A stretch of 64,000 nucleotides of DNA from Limonium bicolor (taxonomy: Eukaryota > Streptophyta > Magnoliopsida > Caryophyllales > Plumbaginaceae), in NCBI GenBank assembly GCA_023374045.1, contig CM041778.1, positions 288,897,533 through 288,961,532 on the forward strand. The letters run 5' to 3'. The notes under the pieces were generated by a model. The model had not been told where the DNA came from and made no database searches. It saw nothing but the letters and a program-made list of their open reading frames with translations. Position numbers and translations under genes: made by a program. Positions 24,701-35,918 of this stretch are shown one piece after another (within the stretch, counting starts at the first letter, position 1; the number at the start of each line of letters is the position of its first letter).

Positions 24701-24909
24701 TTGAGCTCACAAAAAATCCCGTTCATCACTCTCGTTCTAAACACATAGATATTCATCATCATTTTATCCGAGACCATGTCGAACACGGTACTATCATTTT
24801 ACTACACTGTTCAACAGATAAGCAGTTAGCCGACATTTTCACCAAGCCTCTACCTAGAGAAACCGTTGAGAAACTTCGGTTTGAGATTGACATGGTTGAC
24901 ACTAAGTGA
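21763..24909 (+). pseudogene. Element E pol, multiply broken
   Basis: The protease motif MDSGCSRHM begins at 21805. GAG-pre-integrase (LWHRRLGH, CQDCALNK) follows. In the integrase core the position of the first catalytic Asp is Asn (NLMGCM, codon 22381-22383). [11 protein letters not shown] near 22650 keeps the region of the catalytic Glu. RT has YVDDI at 23965-23979, and RNase H (YTDADFGG, near 24452, to LADIFTKPLPRE) runs to the stop at 24907. In-frame stops lie at 22573, 22606, 22750, 23422, 23575 and 24328. Indels shift the frame between about 22960 and 23330. The copy is dead; most stops look like single transitions. Confidence 0.85.
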
Positions 24910-25874
24910 GATATTTTTTTCTCCTCCTTCATTTTTTTGTTTTGTTTAATACCTAGTTTAGTTACTTTGACATCTTCAGTTTACAACTGTGGCCTTTGTT
25001 TTCTTTCGTTTTATGTGTTGAGAATGTTCACACCTGTTCCATAACTCTGTTATCACAGTTCTTAATGAGTCTTTACATAATCAATTACTAAGATCATTGT
25101 TAATAAGTTTTGTGTTTGTCCAAGTAGCTATTAATGTCCTGAGATCATAACTGAAATACGCCTGATTAATTTGGGAACTTAATTTACACTCTGGAAGTAA
25201 AGTTGGTTCATAAGTATGTATCCAGTGACACGTTTGTATTCAAGAAATGAACTGGGTTTGAAGGATAGATTGGTGGTATGAACAAGGCAAGAGATTCCGC
25301 TACTCACAGTTGGTAATCAACATTTTTATTAATAAAACAAAAAAAAAAAACAGAATTGGCCTCCTTTATCTGGCTATTAAGTCTCTGAGGATGCCTTATC
25401 ATCTAACTTCCTAAGGGTAACTACTCTGGGCAAGTTGACCCAACACCGCTACAAAGATGAGGAGTAAAAGTCAAGTCCCTGTTTGCAACATATTATACTA
25501 CCAAAAGCAGCACTTCTTATGCTAAATGACTAGCTTGTGAGTATGAATCTGTGGTGATGAAAGGTACAGTGGAATAAGACTTAACTTCTCGCCTCTTGTC
25601 AATTCAATGGAAAGTGAATGAAAGGGGGAAATCATTCTACAATACAAACGTGCTACTTCATATATGCATATATATTCAAAACACGGAGGGTTGAATTTCT
25701 CAACTTACTCAGTCGTATTCCTCGATCTCCTTGGTTAAAACACAGACTGGTTTAACTTATATTAGAACGTTGTATTATGTAACCCTCAGTTCTGAACTCA
25801 GATAATATATTAAGCGACAGTTTGTTACATTCTCACCATCTCGAATCAAACTCGAACTCTTATACTCACTAAAT
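24910..25874 (+). other. Pol to env-position ORF spacer of element E
   Basis: Non-coding. It begins T-rich and holds the block shared with element F (about 25240-25610). A run of twelve A at 25340-25351 lies inside that block. The last 100 bp before the next ORF are C- and T-rich and could carry an internal start or splice acceptor, but nothing specific is visible. Confidence 0.6.
25240..25610 (+). other. Non-coding block shared with element F
   Basis: Counterpart of 18110-18445. Here it lies 5' of the accessory ORF; in F it lies 3' of it. The best-matched part is 25360-25450, together with about 25538-25610. Confidence 0.65.
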
Positions 25875-27179
25875 ATGGATTCTTTTGAACAATTACTCGT
25901 TGACGAGGATGTTCGCCCACTCTTCGTCGAGAAGCCAGTTGATCAAGAAGTCTCACAGTATGTTCCAGACTCAACTTCTAAACCCTCTCCCGGCGTCAAT
26001 TCTCCAAACCCTAATGCTGAAGCAACAGTGCTAAGCGACAATGCTTCTTCCGAAACTCCCACTGAAGAGGAATTACCTTCTCCACCACCTACTACCACCA
26101 GACGGGGATTACGGGATCGATCCAAGAAAGCATCATCTACAGTTGAGCATACCTCTAAACCTCTTTCGAAGCGTAAGATCGCTGACTCTCCCGCTCACTA
26201 ATCACGCTCCACGAAGCACAGGAAGTCTATTGGTAAACCTCTGTCCAGAACACAGGCGAAAGAATACAACCTTGAACGGTCGCAGAATCCAGGTCGATCT
26301 TTCCCTCAAAAACCTATTTTCGGTCGTCCCTTACTTGAATCTGATATAGTTCCTGGAAAGCTGATAGATTGTGAATGGCTAGCGAATAATTCTTTAGAAT
26401 CTTTAGGAGATATCTTGAAATTTCAAGGATGGGAAAAATTGTTCAACTCTAAAATCGTGTATTACCCAGAATACGTATTTCCATTTATCCAAAACATGGA
26501 ATTTGTCTCTCCCTTTGAATTCAAGACTGAGGTAGCTGGCAATACGATGATTATTTCTCCTGCATGGCTTGCGATGATATTGGAAGTTCCACTAGATGGC
26601 ATGGCTGAATTTAACCCACAGAAAATTGATATTGCGTCCCACACTGATGTAGTCACCCATTTCTCTTTGTCTTGTGTGAGTTCTAGACTCAAGCATTACC
26701 CACAGAGGGATTTAGACATCTTGCCCCATCATTTACATCTGATTACTTACCAATGTCTTTTTCCACGATCGGATATGCGGGACAAGGTCACACCTGTGGA
26801 TCTTGTAGTCATGTGGTGCCTTGACAAGAAAATTCAGTTGTCTTTGCCTAGAATGATCATTTCTCATCTGAGGATCGTCATCAATAGCTCAAAGCCATCC
26901 ATTCCTTATCCGTTTTGGTTGACCAAAGTGCTTAAGCATAATCAGATTCCCTTGGAGGATGCTTACTCTATCTCGGCTCAACCAACGAGCTATCTAGCTT
27001 TGTCTACTCTCTCCAAGATGGGAATGGAACTCTCAGAGTCCGGCTGGCAACTTAAAAAGACAGCTCCACAAGATAGAAAGAATGCCAAGCAGTCCGCTCA
27101 AGATCAAGCGTTGTATCTTCTGGTTCAGTCTGTTCTAGACTGTTTTGGCTCTAGAGAAGCGCTTAATGACACGCCTTGA
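25875..27179 (+). pseudogene. Env-position accessory ORF of element E, one stop
   Basis: One frame runs from ATG 25875 to the stop at 27177, broken only by TAA at 26199. The first 110 residues are low-complexity, rich in P, S, T and E, then basic (RRGLRDRSKK, SKRKIAD), resembling nuclear-targeting signals. Residues about 175-430 form a compact domain: GWEKLFNSKIVYYPEYV, FIQNMEF, MIISPAWLAMILEVPLDG, then several LITYQCLF and VVMWCLDKK segments. This layout parallels the Athila accessory ORF at 16328-17407. I see no signal peptide and no clear membrane anchor, so the env label given to such ORFs in Sireviruses is positional only. Function unknown. Confidence 0.65.
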
Positions 27180-27799
27180 TAGGTTGGAGGACAAGCTGGA
27201 TGTTTAATGCCTGTGGCGAATTCAAGTTCTGAATCTTCTGAGAAATTGTAGTTTTTTCTTTGGATTGCAATCATACCCCTTCCCCCCGGTCAACAACTGT
27301 AACAGATTGTTCATTTTTCTTTTCTGCAGCAACCTCTTTTTGATGTGGCAAAAGAGGGAATGTGTGGAAGTCTTTAAATTTCTTGTCTCAGCTTTAGACT
27401 GATAGTTGTTGCATGAATAGTTGGTCCACGATTAGACAGATAGTTCTCTTATGATTAGTGCATGATTCCTTTGTGCTTCAAGCTACATTTTCTTTCTGCT
27501 AATACTTTAGTTCAATTTCGGTTCAACTCTATCCTTGAATATGATGTAAACCGTTTATGTTGAACTTCTAGAATGTTATTTTCTTACCGTCTTTACTTAT
27601 TATCATGAATTATTTAATTCTCAAAAGGTTGTGACTTTTACACTGAGTACAAGATATATTAAAGGTTACGCGAGATTCAGGGGGAACAGCTGACAGACAA
27701 TTGAACTCTCATGCGGAGTTTCCATAATACAAAACTCAGGGGGAATCAATTCTAATTGTTCAAGACTTCAATAGTTTGCCGCATCAAAAAGGGGGAAAC
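27180..27799 (+). other. 3' untranslated region of element E with repeated polypurine tracts
   Basis: Three GGGGGAA tracts, near 27679, 27740 and 27790, precede the 3' LTR; the last is the PPT proper. Multiplied PPTs are a described trait of Sireviruses. No coding sequence. Confidence 0.75.
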
Positions 27800-28363
27800 T
27801 GTTGATGTTATTTTGATCGACAAACTCAGCTCTATACTGACGACTACAGAAAGATAAATTCCAGGAGACGCATGTCAGTCTTAAACCGAGGAAACTAAGG
27901 GAGAAGATAGAATATCTCAATAGGATTTTATATATCTGTTAAAGATAAATAAAATCTCCGCTAATGAGCTGTAATTTGATCTTCGATATCTATATATGAG
28001 ATTGTAAATCTAGGGTTGCGTAGTAAGGTTTTACTAAGCAAAAACTGAAAGGGAAACACAGAGAAATTAGAACGTGAGAATTCCATGTGAAGCAATTCAC
28101 GAGGAAGTTACCTCAGTCTAGGGCTTTACGATCTGAAGTTACATACGGGGTAGAACTTTAGGTAATAGGTGTTGAGGGAGAGATACTTTCTTAACGTGAG
28201 TTGAGTTGTTGTGCTCGTAAGGTTGTAGAGAAGTGCTAGCTCTACGTGTAATACTTGTATCAGGTGTGATACGTGTTTATTTAACAGTGGATTGATTTCT
28301 TTTATTATCTATATTAGTTCGCTGTTCTTCGTCAGTACCATACTCACGCGGTAGGATTCAACA
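27800..28363 (+). repeat. 3' LTR of element E
   Basis: 564 bp, TGTTGATG to TTCAACA, partner of 10024-10587. ATATT (28364-28368) follows. Confidence 0.95.
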
Positions 28364-28368
28364 ATATT

Positions 28369-28943
28369 ACAATGTTTTTAATACCTTAAGAGCTTATACT
28401 AAGTTGTGCCGTGAGTGCACTTTTATAATTGGTTGATTTTGACTTCAAAAATGACTAGAAAATGTCATAGAAACTTTGGAATAATTAATGAAGTGGTTAA
28501 CTAACATAATTGTCAAATTTAAGACATTATGTGGAAGTTTTGTAAATAATAAAGAATTTGGTGTGAGGGCCGAGAGCTTACAGCATTATTAAGATATTTA
28601 AAATGTAATTTTACGTTATAATGCAAAGTTGTAATAAGGCCATTTTAATTTAAGTTTAAAAGCTTATTTAATTTAATTTATGCACTTAGCATAAATTTTG
28701 GGGTCAATCGGTAATTATAATAAAATTTTGAAGCCATGGGCAATTATAGAAGAAATGTGGGGTTTAAAATGAATTTAAATAAAAATGATAACATTTTATA
28801 AAGTTTTGGGTCAAAATTGCAAATATAAAAAGTTTGGGGTAAAGATTGTAATTACCGAGAATTTAAGGGTCAAAACTACTTAGAGGTCAAAGGTTGACTA
28901 TCTAGGAGACTTTGATCAAATTTGGTGAAAGATGGAGTTAAAT
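28369..28943 (+). repeat. Element D, LTR continuation after element E
   Basis: Sequence to the right of E continues the interrupted LTR D. It is AT-rich with recurring phrases of the TTTTGGGGT and GGTAATTATA kind, also seen in LTR G near 59220-59990. It ends where LTR G starts. The rest of D is presumably beyond G, outside the window. Confidence 0.45.
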
Positions 28944-30491
28944 TGAAATACCCCTAACCTTGAAATAATTAAATAATGGGAAATATATATTATTTGGGGG
29001 ATTATGAAACCCTTAGAAAATATATAAACACTCAGGTGTTAAAACGCACCGAAACTCATTAAGGTCAACAACGAGCGTTAAGCCGGACCTTAAGCTAACC
29101 AAGGTATATAAACTATAAAAATCATACCAAGTCAACTACGGATTATTATATGACCCTTAAAACATAGGACCTCATCTAAAACTGAATAAAAATGCAAAAG
29201 GCCCGGGAGAGTCAATACACCTCCTTTAAGGCCCGAAAGTCCCGAAAACACTCGGAAATACTTTATAAGATAAAATAAAGCATTACACTTCATTCCAAAT
29301 TTACCATAACACTTTATTAAACATATAATATGAATTCCTCATGCTAAATTCTCAATTAAACTCAAAGTGCTCGGAGGTACCCGTTGGGGGCCCCATAAAC
29401 CCTCGGGAATGCCCCAGAGAGGTACCGAAGTGGCACAAACTCCTATATAAATCATTATTAGAGTTCCTACTATCATTATTCATCATTCTAAGGAGAATGC
29501 TCGAGCTAATTTTTCAAAAATACACAAAGTGCTCGGGGGAAATTCTTAGCGCTTCTGTTTTTCCCCGAAGTGTCCCGATAGCCCGGGAATTGTGTCATGA
29601 GTTGATATAACCCCATATAGCTCAATGTAACACCTTAATATATCATTATTGACCATAAAAAATGTTTATAAACACTTGGAACTCGTAGCGACAACTTATT
29701 TTCCAGAATATCCTTAGAGCACAAAAACACACCTTCGGGAGCCGTAAAAGTGTGTTCTACGCTATTGCCTTGAAGTTTTTGAGGAGCCACGAGTTGCGAA
29801 TCTTAAATGGGGATAAATTGACCATATAAATCAATTAAATACATTTCTAAACTCATAGGACAAGTAGGGCCGAAATTATGATAAAAAGTACTATAAAATC
29901 AGTATTTTACCTTAGAAACTTTCATCTTTTACCTTGGTGTAAATGTACCAAATAAATGTTGTGACTTATAACATGTTACAATATGATCTTAATACAATAT
30001 AGTGTGACAAATACCAAGTTAAAAATCAGTCCCATATGGCTACCAAAGTGGCCGTTTTTTTAGCTTGTTTTGGCATGCTTTTAGCAAAATAAAATGTCTT
30101 ATGGATGATGACTCACCCTTCCAATTCCATGTGATATTATAACATGGGAATCTCAGTCTAGGCAGGTTCCCATTACCATAAACCTGCACAAGGAAGACAA
30201 AGAAGATTAGCTTTTGTATATAATGGAATTAAATAAGTAACTAGATCTAGCTTTATACATGTGCAATTAAACAAATAAATTAACCCATTCCTAGCATCTA
30301 TTACCGTGTGAGATTTCAAGGAGGTGGAAGTTTGATTGCTGTTTAATTAGTCAAAGGAAGACACCTACCTAATTAGCACGATTCTATGTCTAATATAAAC
30401 AAAAATCAAGAGCTACCTACAGCCCTCATTGCCGTGAACCTACAAGGAAACAAGACAACATTAGCATGGGTAATTCAACATAGAAAATGCA
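28944..30491 (+). repeat. Element G, LTR left part
   Basis: It opens TGAAATACCCCTAACC with no PPT before it, so it is a 5' or solo LTR. It continues at 44516-45045 and 58578-61432 once elements A and B are removed. Unlike A, B, C and D it lacks the AGCACGTTTTT inverted repeat near its start. No gene is present; short open frames show no motif. Confidence 0.55.
30487..30491 (+). other. Target-site duplication of element A, left copy
   Basis: ATGCA, repeated at 44511-44515 after the right LTR. Confidence 0.9.
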
Positions 30492-33400
30492 TGAAATACC
30501 CCAAACCTTGATATGTGGTTTAAATATCAAATTATGGTATGTAAAGGCTAAAAAGTGCCTTAGTAACGTCAGTGAACAATTTAAACCATAATAAATGCAA
30601 TAAAGCATTAAGACACAGTTTGAGCAAAAACATGCTCTAAGCTATGAGTGAACTTGGTTAGGACCCAAAGAGCCCAAGACTTGATAACATTTAATTATGA
30701 TGTAATAAGGCTAAATAAGTCCTTAAGAAACTTTGGTAGACAATGAAACCAACAAAAACACAAGGTATACCTTAAAGTCATATGAGCAAAAATGTGCTCT
30801 AAGCTTGGGATAAATGTGTAAAAGACCTAATGGTCATACCTATACCTTGTTTATATGTTAATGAACATATTAAATCCATTACTAAAGAAAACCAAGCTTG
30901 AAAACAAGTTAAAACACAAAATGTGCTTTAAGGAGTCTTAAAGCACGTTTTTGAAAAATTGTCTTGTAAATGATTTTGAATGGCTAAATGTCCATCATTA
31001 CTCTTTAATTAACATGTGTACTATATAGTATCACATTTGGGTGGCCATATTAGTGGGAAATCAAAAATTTCACTTCTATGTGCCTTGTTATAGGTGAATA
31101 GTGATTTTTATAACTAGTTTGTAACATATAATGTCATAAGTGAGTAAGTTGGTCAACAAAGACCAAAACACCCTTCTATTAAAATGGGGGCCGGTTTTTC
31201 ATGGTGTGAGTCACCAACATGTAAAAGAAATCAAATAAGTAAGGTTAAACTTTAAGTAAAGTACTATTTGCTTTATAAGTTACAAATATCTCTTAAAAGC
31301 AAATTCTATCTTCATTCTCCCTTCCTCCTTCATTTCACACGGTTCCCTTCTTCTTCTCTTCTCTTCTCTTCTGTTCTTCTCGGTTGTGCTACAGCACATA
31401 TATCATCTTCAAGCTTTGACCACTTGTATCTTCTAGTTCCCTTGGCCAAATCAAATTCCAAGACCATATTTGTCTTAGTTAGGTCAAGCTCTACACTTCC
31501 CTCTTTTCAAATCTCCAAGAACTCAATTTTGGTGCCATGAAGATTCACCATTGAAGGAGCTTGAGCTCATCTTTTCACATATTCTTGTTCTCCTTTGCTT
31601 CAAGGTAAGGAAACTCAAAGAAAATCCATGTTTCCTCCATATTTTCATGTTGTCCGAAAATTCACCTCACAATGGTGTATTTATCTTGTTTGTTTTAGCT
31701 TCATTTGAATCTTCCAAGGACTAGGAGGAGTCCCTCTTGATACTTGTTCAAGTTCTCTTCCAATTCCAAGGTAAAACAATTACCTTAATGTGTTAAAACA
31801 ATATATGTAACTAGGGTTTACAATGAGGTGAAGCACAATGCTTGAATACTCATTATGTTGTTGTATAATGTTTAGAAGTTGACAAACAACCAAATACCCC
31901 ACCGGTTTTCAAGGAACCAAGAAAGAAATTTGTGAGGAAAAAGAGGTAAACAAACTATCTCAATGTAGTTTAAGTGCCTTAGGAAAATGAGCTTGATTTG
32001 CTTAATAAATACCTAAGGAGCCAATGGCAAGTGACCTAGTAAAGTGTTCTCAAGGAGACTAGTAAAAGAACATATGTTTTGGTGTATGTATTTGCAGGTC
32101 AAAGGCATATTTATGTGGGAAATTCAGTGTTTATGGTTTATGCAATTTAAGGGCCTAAGAGCCATGTTATTTAAGGGCCTAAGTGCCAAGCAATTTAAGT
32201 TATGCACTATATTGTGATGTAGTGCTTAATGTGTGAAGTTTGTGTATAAAGATGTGTTTGATGGATTTTAGGTGTTTTGAGTGAAATAAGGTAAAAACCT
32301 AAGTGGTTGGATGTGAGTATATACTAGAGAAGCTATGGCCAAATTTGGGAAATGTGTAAGAAGTTTTAAGTGTTTAATGTGAGTGTTGGTGAACTAGGGA
32401 GGGGCAAAGGTGAATGAATGATTACTAGAGAAGAAAACATGTATTAAAGTGACTTAGAGTGATGCAAGGATTTAGGTGTTGTCTTTGAAGTTCTAGGAAT
32501 TCAATGTGTGTTTAGTGGATGTGTGTAAGTCTTGGAGGAGTTGTTTAAGGTTTAGGTAAGGTTAGTGTTCAAGGAACAAGTGATGTTTGGGTATGATGTG
32601 AAAAGGAGATTTAGTTAGTAAGAAAAGAAGTTGAGGGATGATGATAAGGTGTAGAGGAAACACCTTGGTATTGTGGTCATTATAGGTGAAATGCCACCTA
32701 GGAATCATAAGGAGAAAACATTGTAAGTGTTAGGAATTTTGTGGAGATATAAAGGTTTAAGGAATTAGGAAAATAGTTTTGTGTGTTTAAGAATATCCTA
32801 AGGGTGTGTTTGAAGTGCCAAATGATGTTAGAACACATTAAGAGGCCTTAGGAGAAGTTTGGTGAAGATTTGACAAAGTTTGGGTAAGTTAGGAGGCGAC
32901 CGACCCAGGGGCCGACCCAGTTTGTGGGTCGGTCGAGCCTCTGTAAAATGTTAGGAATGTGTTCGGTAATGGTCCGACCCAAAAGGGTGGGTCGGACATG
33001 GGTCGGTCGGTCAAGTTTCAAAGGTGGAAAAATGTTCGCACATGGACCGACCCAGAATGGTGGGTCGGACGTGGGTCGGACGGGCATGTCTGTAAGGAAG
33101 TAAAAGGGGTCCTGTAATGGACCGACCCAGCTGTGGGTCGGTCGGTGGGTCGGTCGGACCAAACATGGTTTAAGGTTATGAAATGATATGTGATGATGGG
33201 GATTGGTAGGTGATGATGTTATAAGGATGTTGAGGACATGTTAGGTGAGTTTAATGACAAAGTGGGTTAAAAGTTGTATTAAAATGTGAGAGTAGTAAAA
33301 CAAGTTAAAAATGTTAAGTTATGTAACTAAGTTAACGGGGAAAAATTAAGCATTGACATTAAATGATCAAGCAAACCCCGATGTTAATGAAAACACGTGT

Positions 33401-35068
33401 GATGTAACAGTTGTTCGAGAATTGCTCGAGGAACATAATGGACAGGATAAGTGGACTCCGGTGACAGGTATGGTTTTCTTGCAACCTGCGTCCTACCGGA
33501 TTACACCGGCTTGTATGCCAATGTGTTTTCTGTATGTTTGCCACGTTGTAAGATAAAACATGTAATGAGTTTACAGTAATTCATATATGTGGCGTGTTCA
33601 ACTCCGATACCATTTAATCTCAGCAGTGTTAACCTTAGTTAACTGAGTCTAGGATCACTTGAGAGTTCGGTATTCGGAGCAAACGACCCGTACCATGGGA
33701 CGTACTAACCACGGCTATGCGTGTGTTAAATGTGTGATATGTGTATGTGAATGTAGGGATCTCCCTTGTGTGTTCAACCCAGTTGCAATACTGTATGTGT
33801 TGTTATGTGATAGGCTCCATAGTGGGGTTCTAACTAATATCTAAAGTGAGTATGTACTAACAGTAGTGAGGAATCCGGTTTGGCCGGTCGCGCGTTGTTT
33901 GGGAGAGGGTATCCTTCCTAGCCTTACCCTTCTCTTTGTTATGGTTGTTTCCCTCACGGGTTATGATCTCCCATTAGCTTACTCCAAAGCTTACCTATTC
34001 TGACTTATGATCGGTTTAGTGGGAACCTGTGTTTGTGTGGTGTGTTAGGGCCTCCAAACCCGAACCGCCTTAACTTAAGTTACTCGTCCAACTATTAGGA
34101 CGGTAATGAGTGTTGGTGTTATTGTATAACGAGCTTATCATGAGACTGGCAACATTCTCTAGGCTCACCAGTGTGTTTGTGATGTTTGGGTCGGTTCCTA
34201 AGCGAACCATTCCCGTTGTGTTATGTGTTTTGTTGTGATGCAGTATTCATTGCGGTACTGTGTTGTGTACGTAGAACGTGCAAAGTGTTGTTAAGTGTTG
34301 TATGTAGTGTATGTCGTAGGTTGTATAATGTGGAGTGTGTTGTATAATGTAGATTGTGTGGATCATGGATATGATTCCCAGTTTGTGATAAGAGGCGTTT
34401 AAGGATAACCCGATTTAAGGGTATGTGTCGTCTATTAAGGAAGTAGCTCCGTTGGAGGAGAAACACTCTAGGGATGATGAAAACCATGGGTGACTTGTTA
34501 AGTAGGATGTATTATCCGATTGTTGAGCCTATTGAGGCGAAATGTTAAGTGTTGTGTGTTTATTGTCACATGCATGATTTAAATATAATCAACTGCATGC
34601 TAAGACGACAATTAGTTGTGCGTGGCCCGGTAGCATGTGGGCTGCGGGATTACCATACCAGCAAAGGTGCTGAGCCCCTTGGGGCCACCCCTTTCTCTTC
34701 TTTTCCTATTTCAGGTACGAAGTGCTGGAAGCCGTTCGAGAGTAGGACGGGTAGTCATTGTACATGGGTAAACAATTAAGTGTATGTATACAGTAGGTGT
34801 AGTAAGACCGAAATTGTTGTCGGCATCAGTTTATAAGTACGTAGTATAGTTGTTAAGGTGTATGTTGTTGTTATTGTTAATGGAAAGGATATTGATGTAT
34901 AGTTGCTCGGGAATTTAGCCCATCAGACCGGTACATTGTGTATGTATTAGCCTTGTTAGCCACGTGGGTGGCTAACGGCGTGTAACACCAACAAGTTAAG
35001 TAATGTGATGAGGATGTTCTTCCGCTGCAGTTTGTTGTAAGTATGTTAATGTTGGATGGGGTGTTACA
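30492..35068 (+). repeat. 5' LTR of element A
   Basis: TGAAATACCCC to GTGTTACA, 4577 bp. In order: a perfect 10-bp inverted repeat (GTGCTTTAAG, GAGT loop, 30923-30946); a C/T-rich leader at about 31306-31380; AAGGTAA or AGAGGTAA at 31602, 31768 and 31943; an ACCGAC palindrome array at 32897-33160; and a GCCCC/GGGGC hairpin then a CAG/GT site at 34674-34715. Only short open frames without motifs occur; a 76-codon frame at 34549 is repeated in the 3' LTR. Confidence 0.95.
32897..33160 (+). repeat. ACCGAC/GTCGGT palindrome array, 5' LTR of A
   Basis: Four inverted repeats of the form GACCGACCCA, spacer, TGGGTCGGTC, spaced about 70-80 bp. Roughly nine copies of RCCGAC or its complement. Its GC content is far above its surroundings. 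Confidence 0.85.
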
Positions 35069-35073
35069 AAAAG

Positions 35074-35085
35074 TGGTATCAGAGC
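35074..35085 (+). other. Primer-binding site of element A (iMet type)
   Basis: TGGTATCAGAGC, five bases after the 5' LTR. Confidence 0.9.
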
Positions 35086-35899
35086 GAAGTATCGCTCTGA
35101 TGACTGAATTACCGAGCTTAGGAAGTACCGAGTTAGGATTTAAGTACTTTGGGTTAAGGGTTGAGTGATAGCGTGAGAGATACGCTAGTTAGGAATTACC
35201 AGTGTGTACTGGAAACCTACAATATCCATCCCACCCTCCACAATCCCTGTATATAACTTGGGGAAACAACGCCAGGGAGATGGAAGTCCTCTCTTACTCG
35301 GGAATACCCGATCTGGCTGTTATTAAATACCCTTAGGGTACGGTGAACCTGTCATACGGTAGATCCCGAAAACTGGGAATCCCGGAGACGGTCTCCATCT
35401 GAATAATGTTAACCGCATTTCATAGCAATGAATGAAGGATCTTGTGTATTGGAGAATAGAATTTCCGGCAACCTGGGTCGACATGCAGAGCAGTCGAGAA
35501 TAACCAGCTTGCAACGCACCTACCGTGCAACGGGCAAGAAATGGATTAATAACACCCGAGACAAGTGTCTACGGAACCACAGTTGATAAATAAAACACCA
35601 ACGGTATACCAACCGTCAAGGACTACAACGTAGTGCCCAACAAGAGACAAGTCTCAGTAACCACGACAAGTGCGTGGAACGGGCTATAAGGGGAATACGA
35701 CACAAAAAAAAAAGGGGGTCTCCCAGAAGGGGAAATACCCTAGTTAATGATTATTATGTGAATACAGTGAGAATTCACCTAGACAAGTTATTATCAAGAC
35801 AGTAAGATCAGTGAGGGCCAACAAGGCCACTGATGACAGTGCGGGTAAAAACAATACCACAACCGGTATGTGTTAAACTGATAGCCAGTTAGCATGGCG

Positions 35900-35918
35900 C
35901 ACTTGCCAATAGCAAGTG
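35900..35918 (+). other. CACTTGC hairpin, element A
   Basis: CACTTGC, loop CAATA, GCAAGTG. The same stem with different 5-nt loops occurs in B (50135-50153) and F (17628-17646). Confidence 0.6.

Larger units (their letters stand above)
10024..28363 (+). mobile_element. Element E: Sirevirus-like Ty1/copia element, split by element F
   Basis: Two 564-bp LTRs flank the element, with a matching ATATT duplication. Without the nested element F it is about 9 kb. It has an iMet-type PBS, gag, pol in copia order, an extra ORF between pol and the 3' LTR, and several GGGGGAA tracts before the 3' LTR. Those last features and the RT wording ([19 protein letters not shown]) match the Sirevirus/SIRE lineage. 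By eye the LTRs differ at about 27 positions (about 5%) with no indel. Confidence 0.9.

Noticed and set aside
31268..31540. 90-codon frame in the C/T-rich leader of LTR A
   Set aside because: Leucine, serine and phenylalanine from the C/T-rich tract; the frame is broken in the second LTR by small indels.
34549..34779. 76-codon frame identical in both LTRs of A (second copy 43993-44223)
   Set aside because: Identity follows from the LTRs being recent copies. It overlaps the hairpin and acceptor-like site, and the frame is not kept in B or G.
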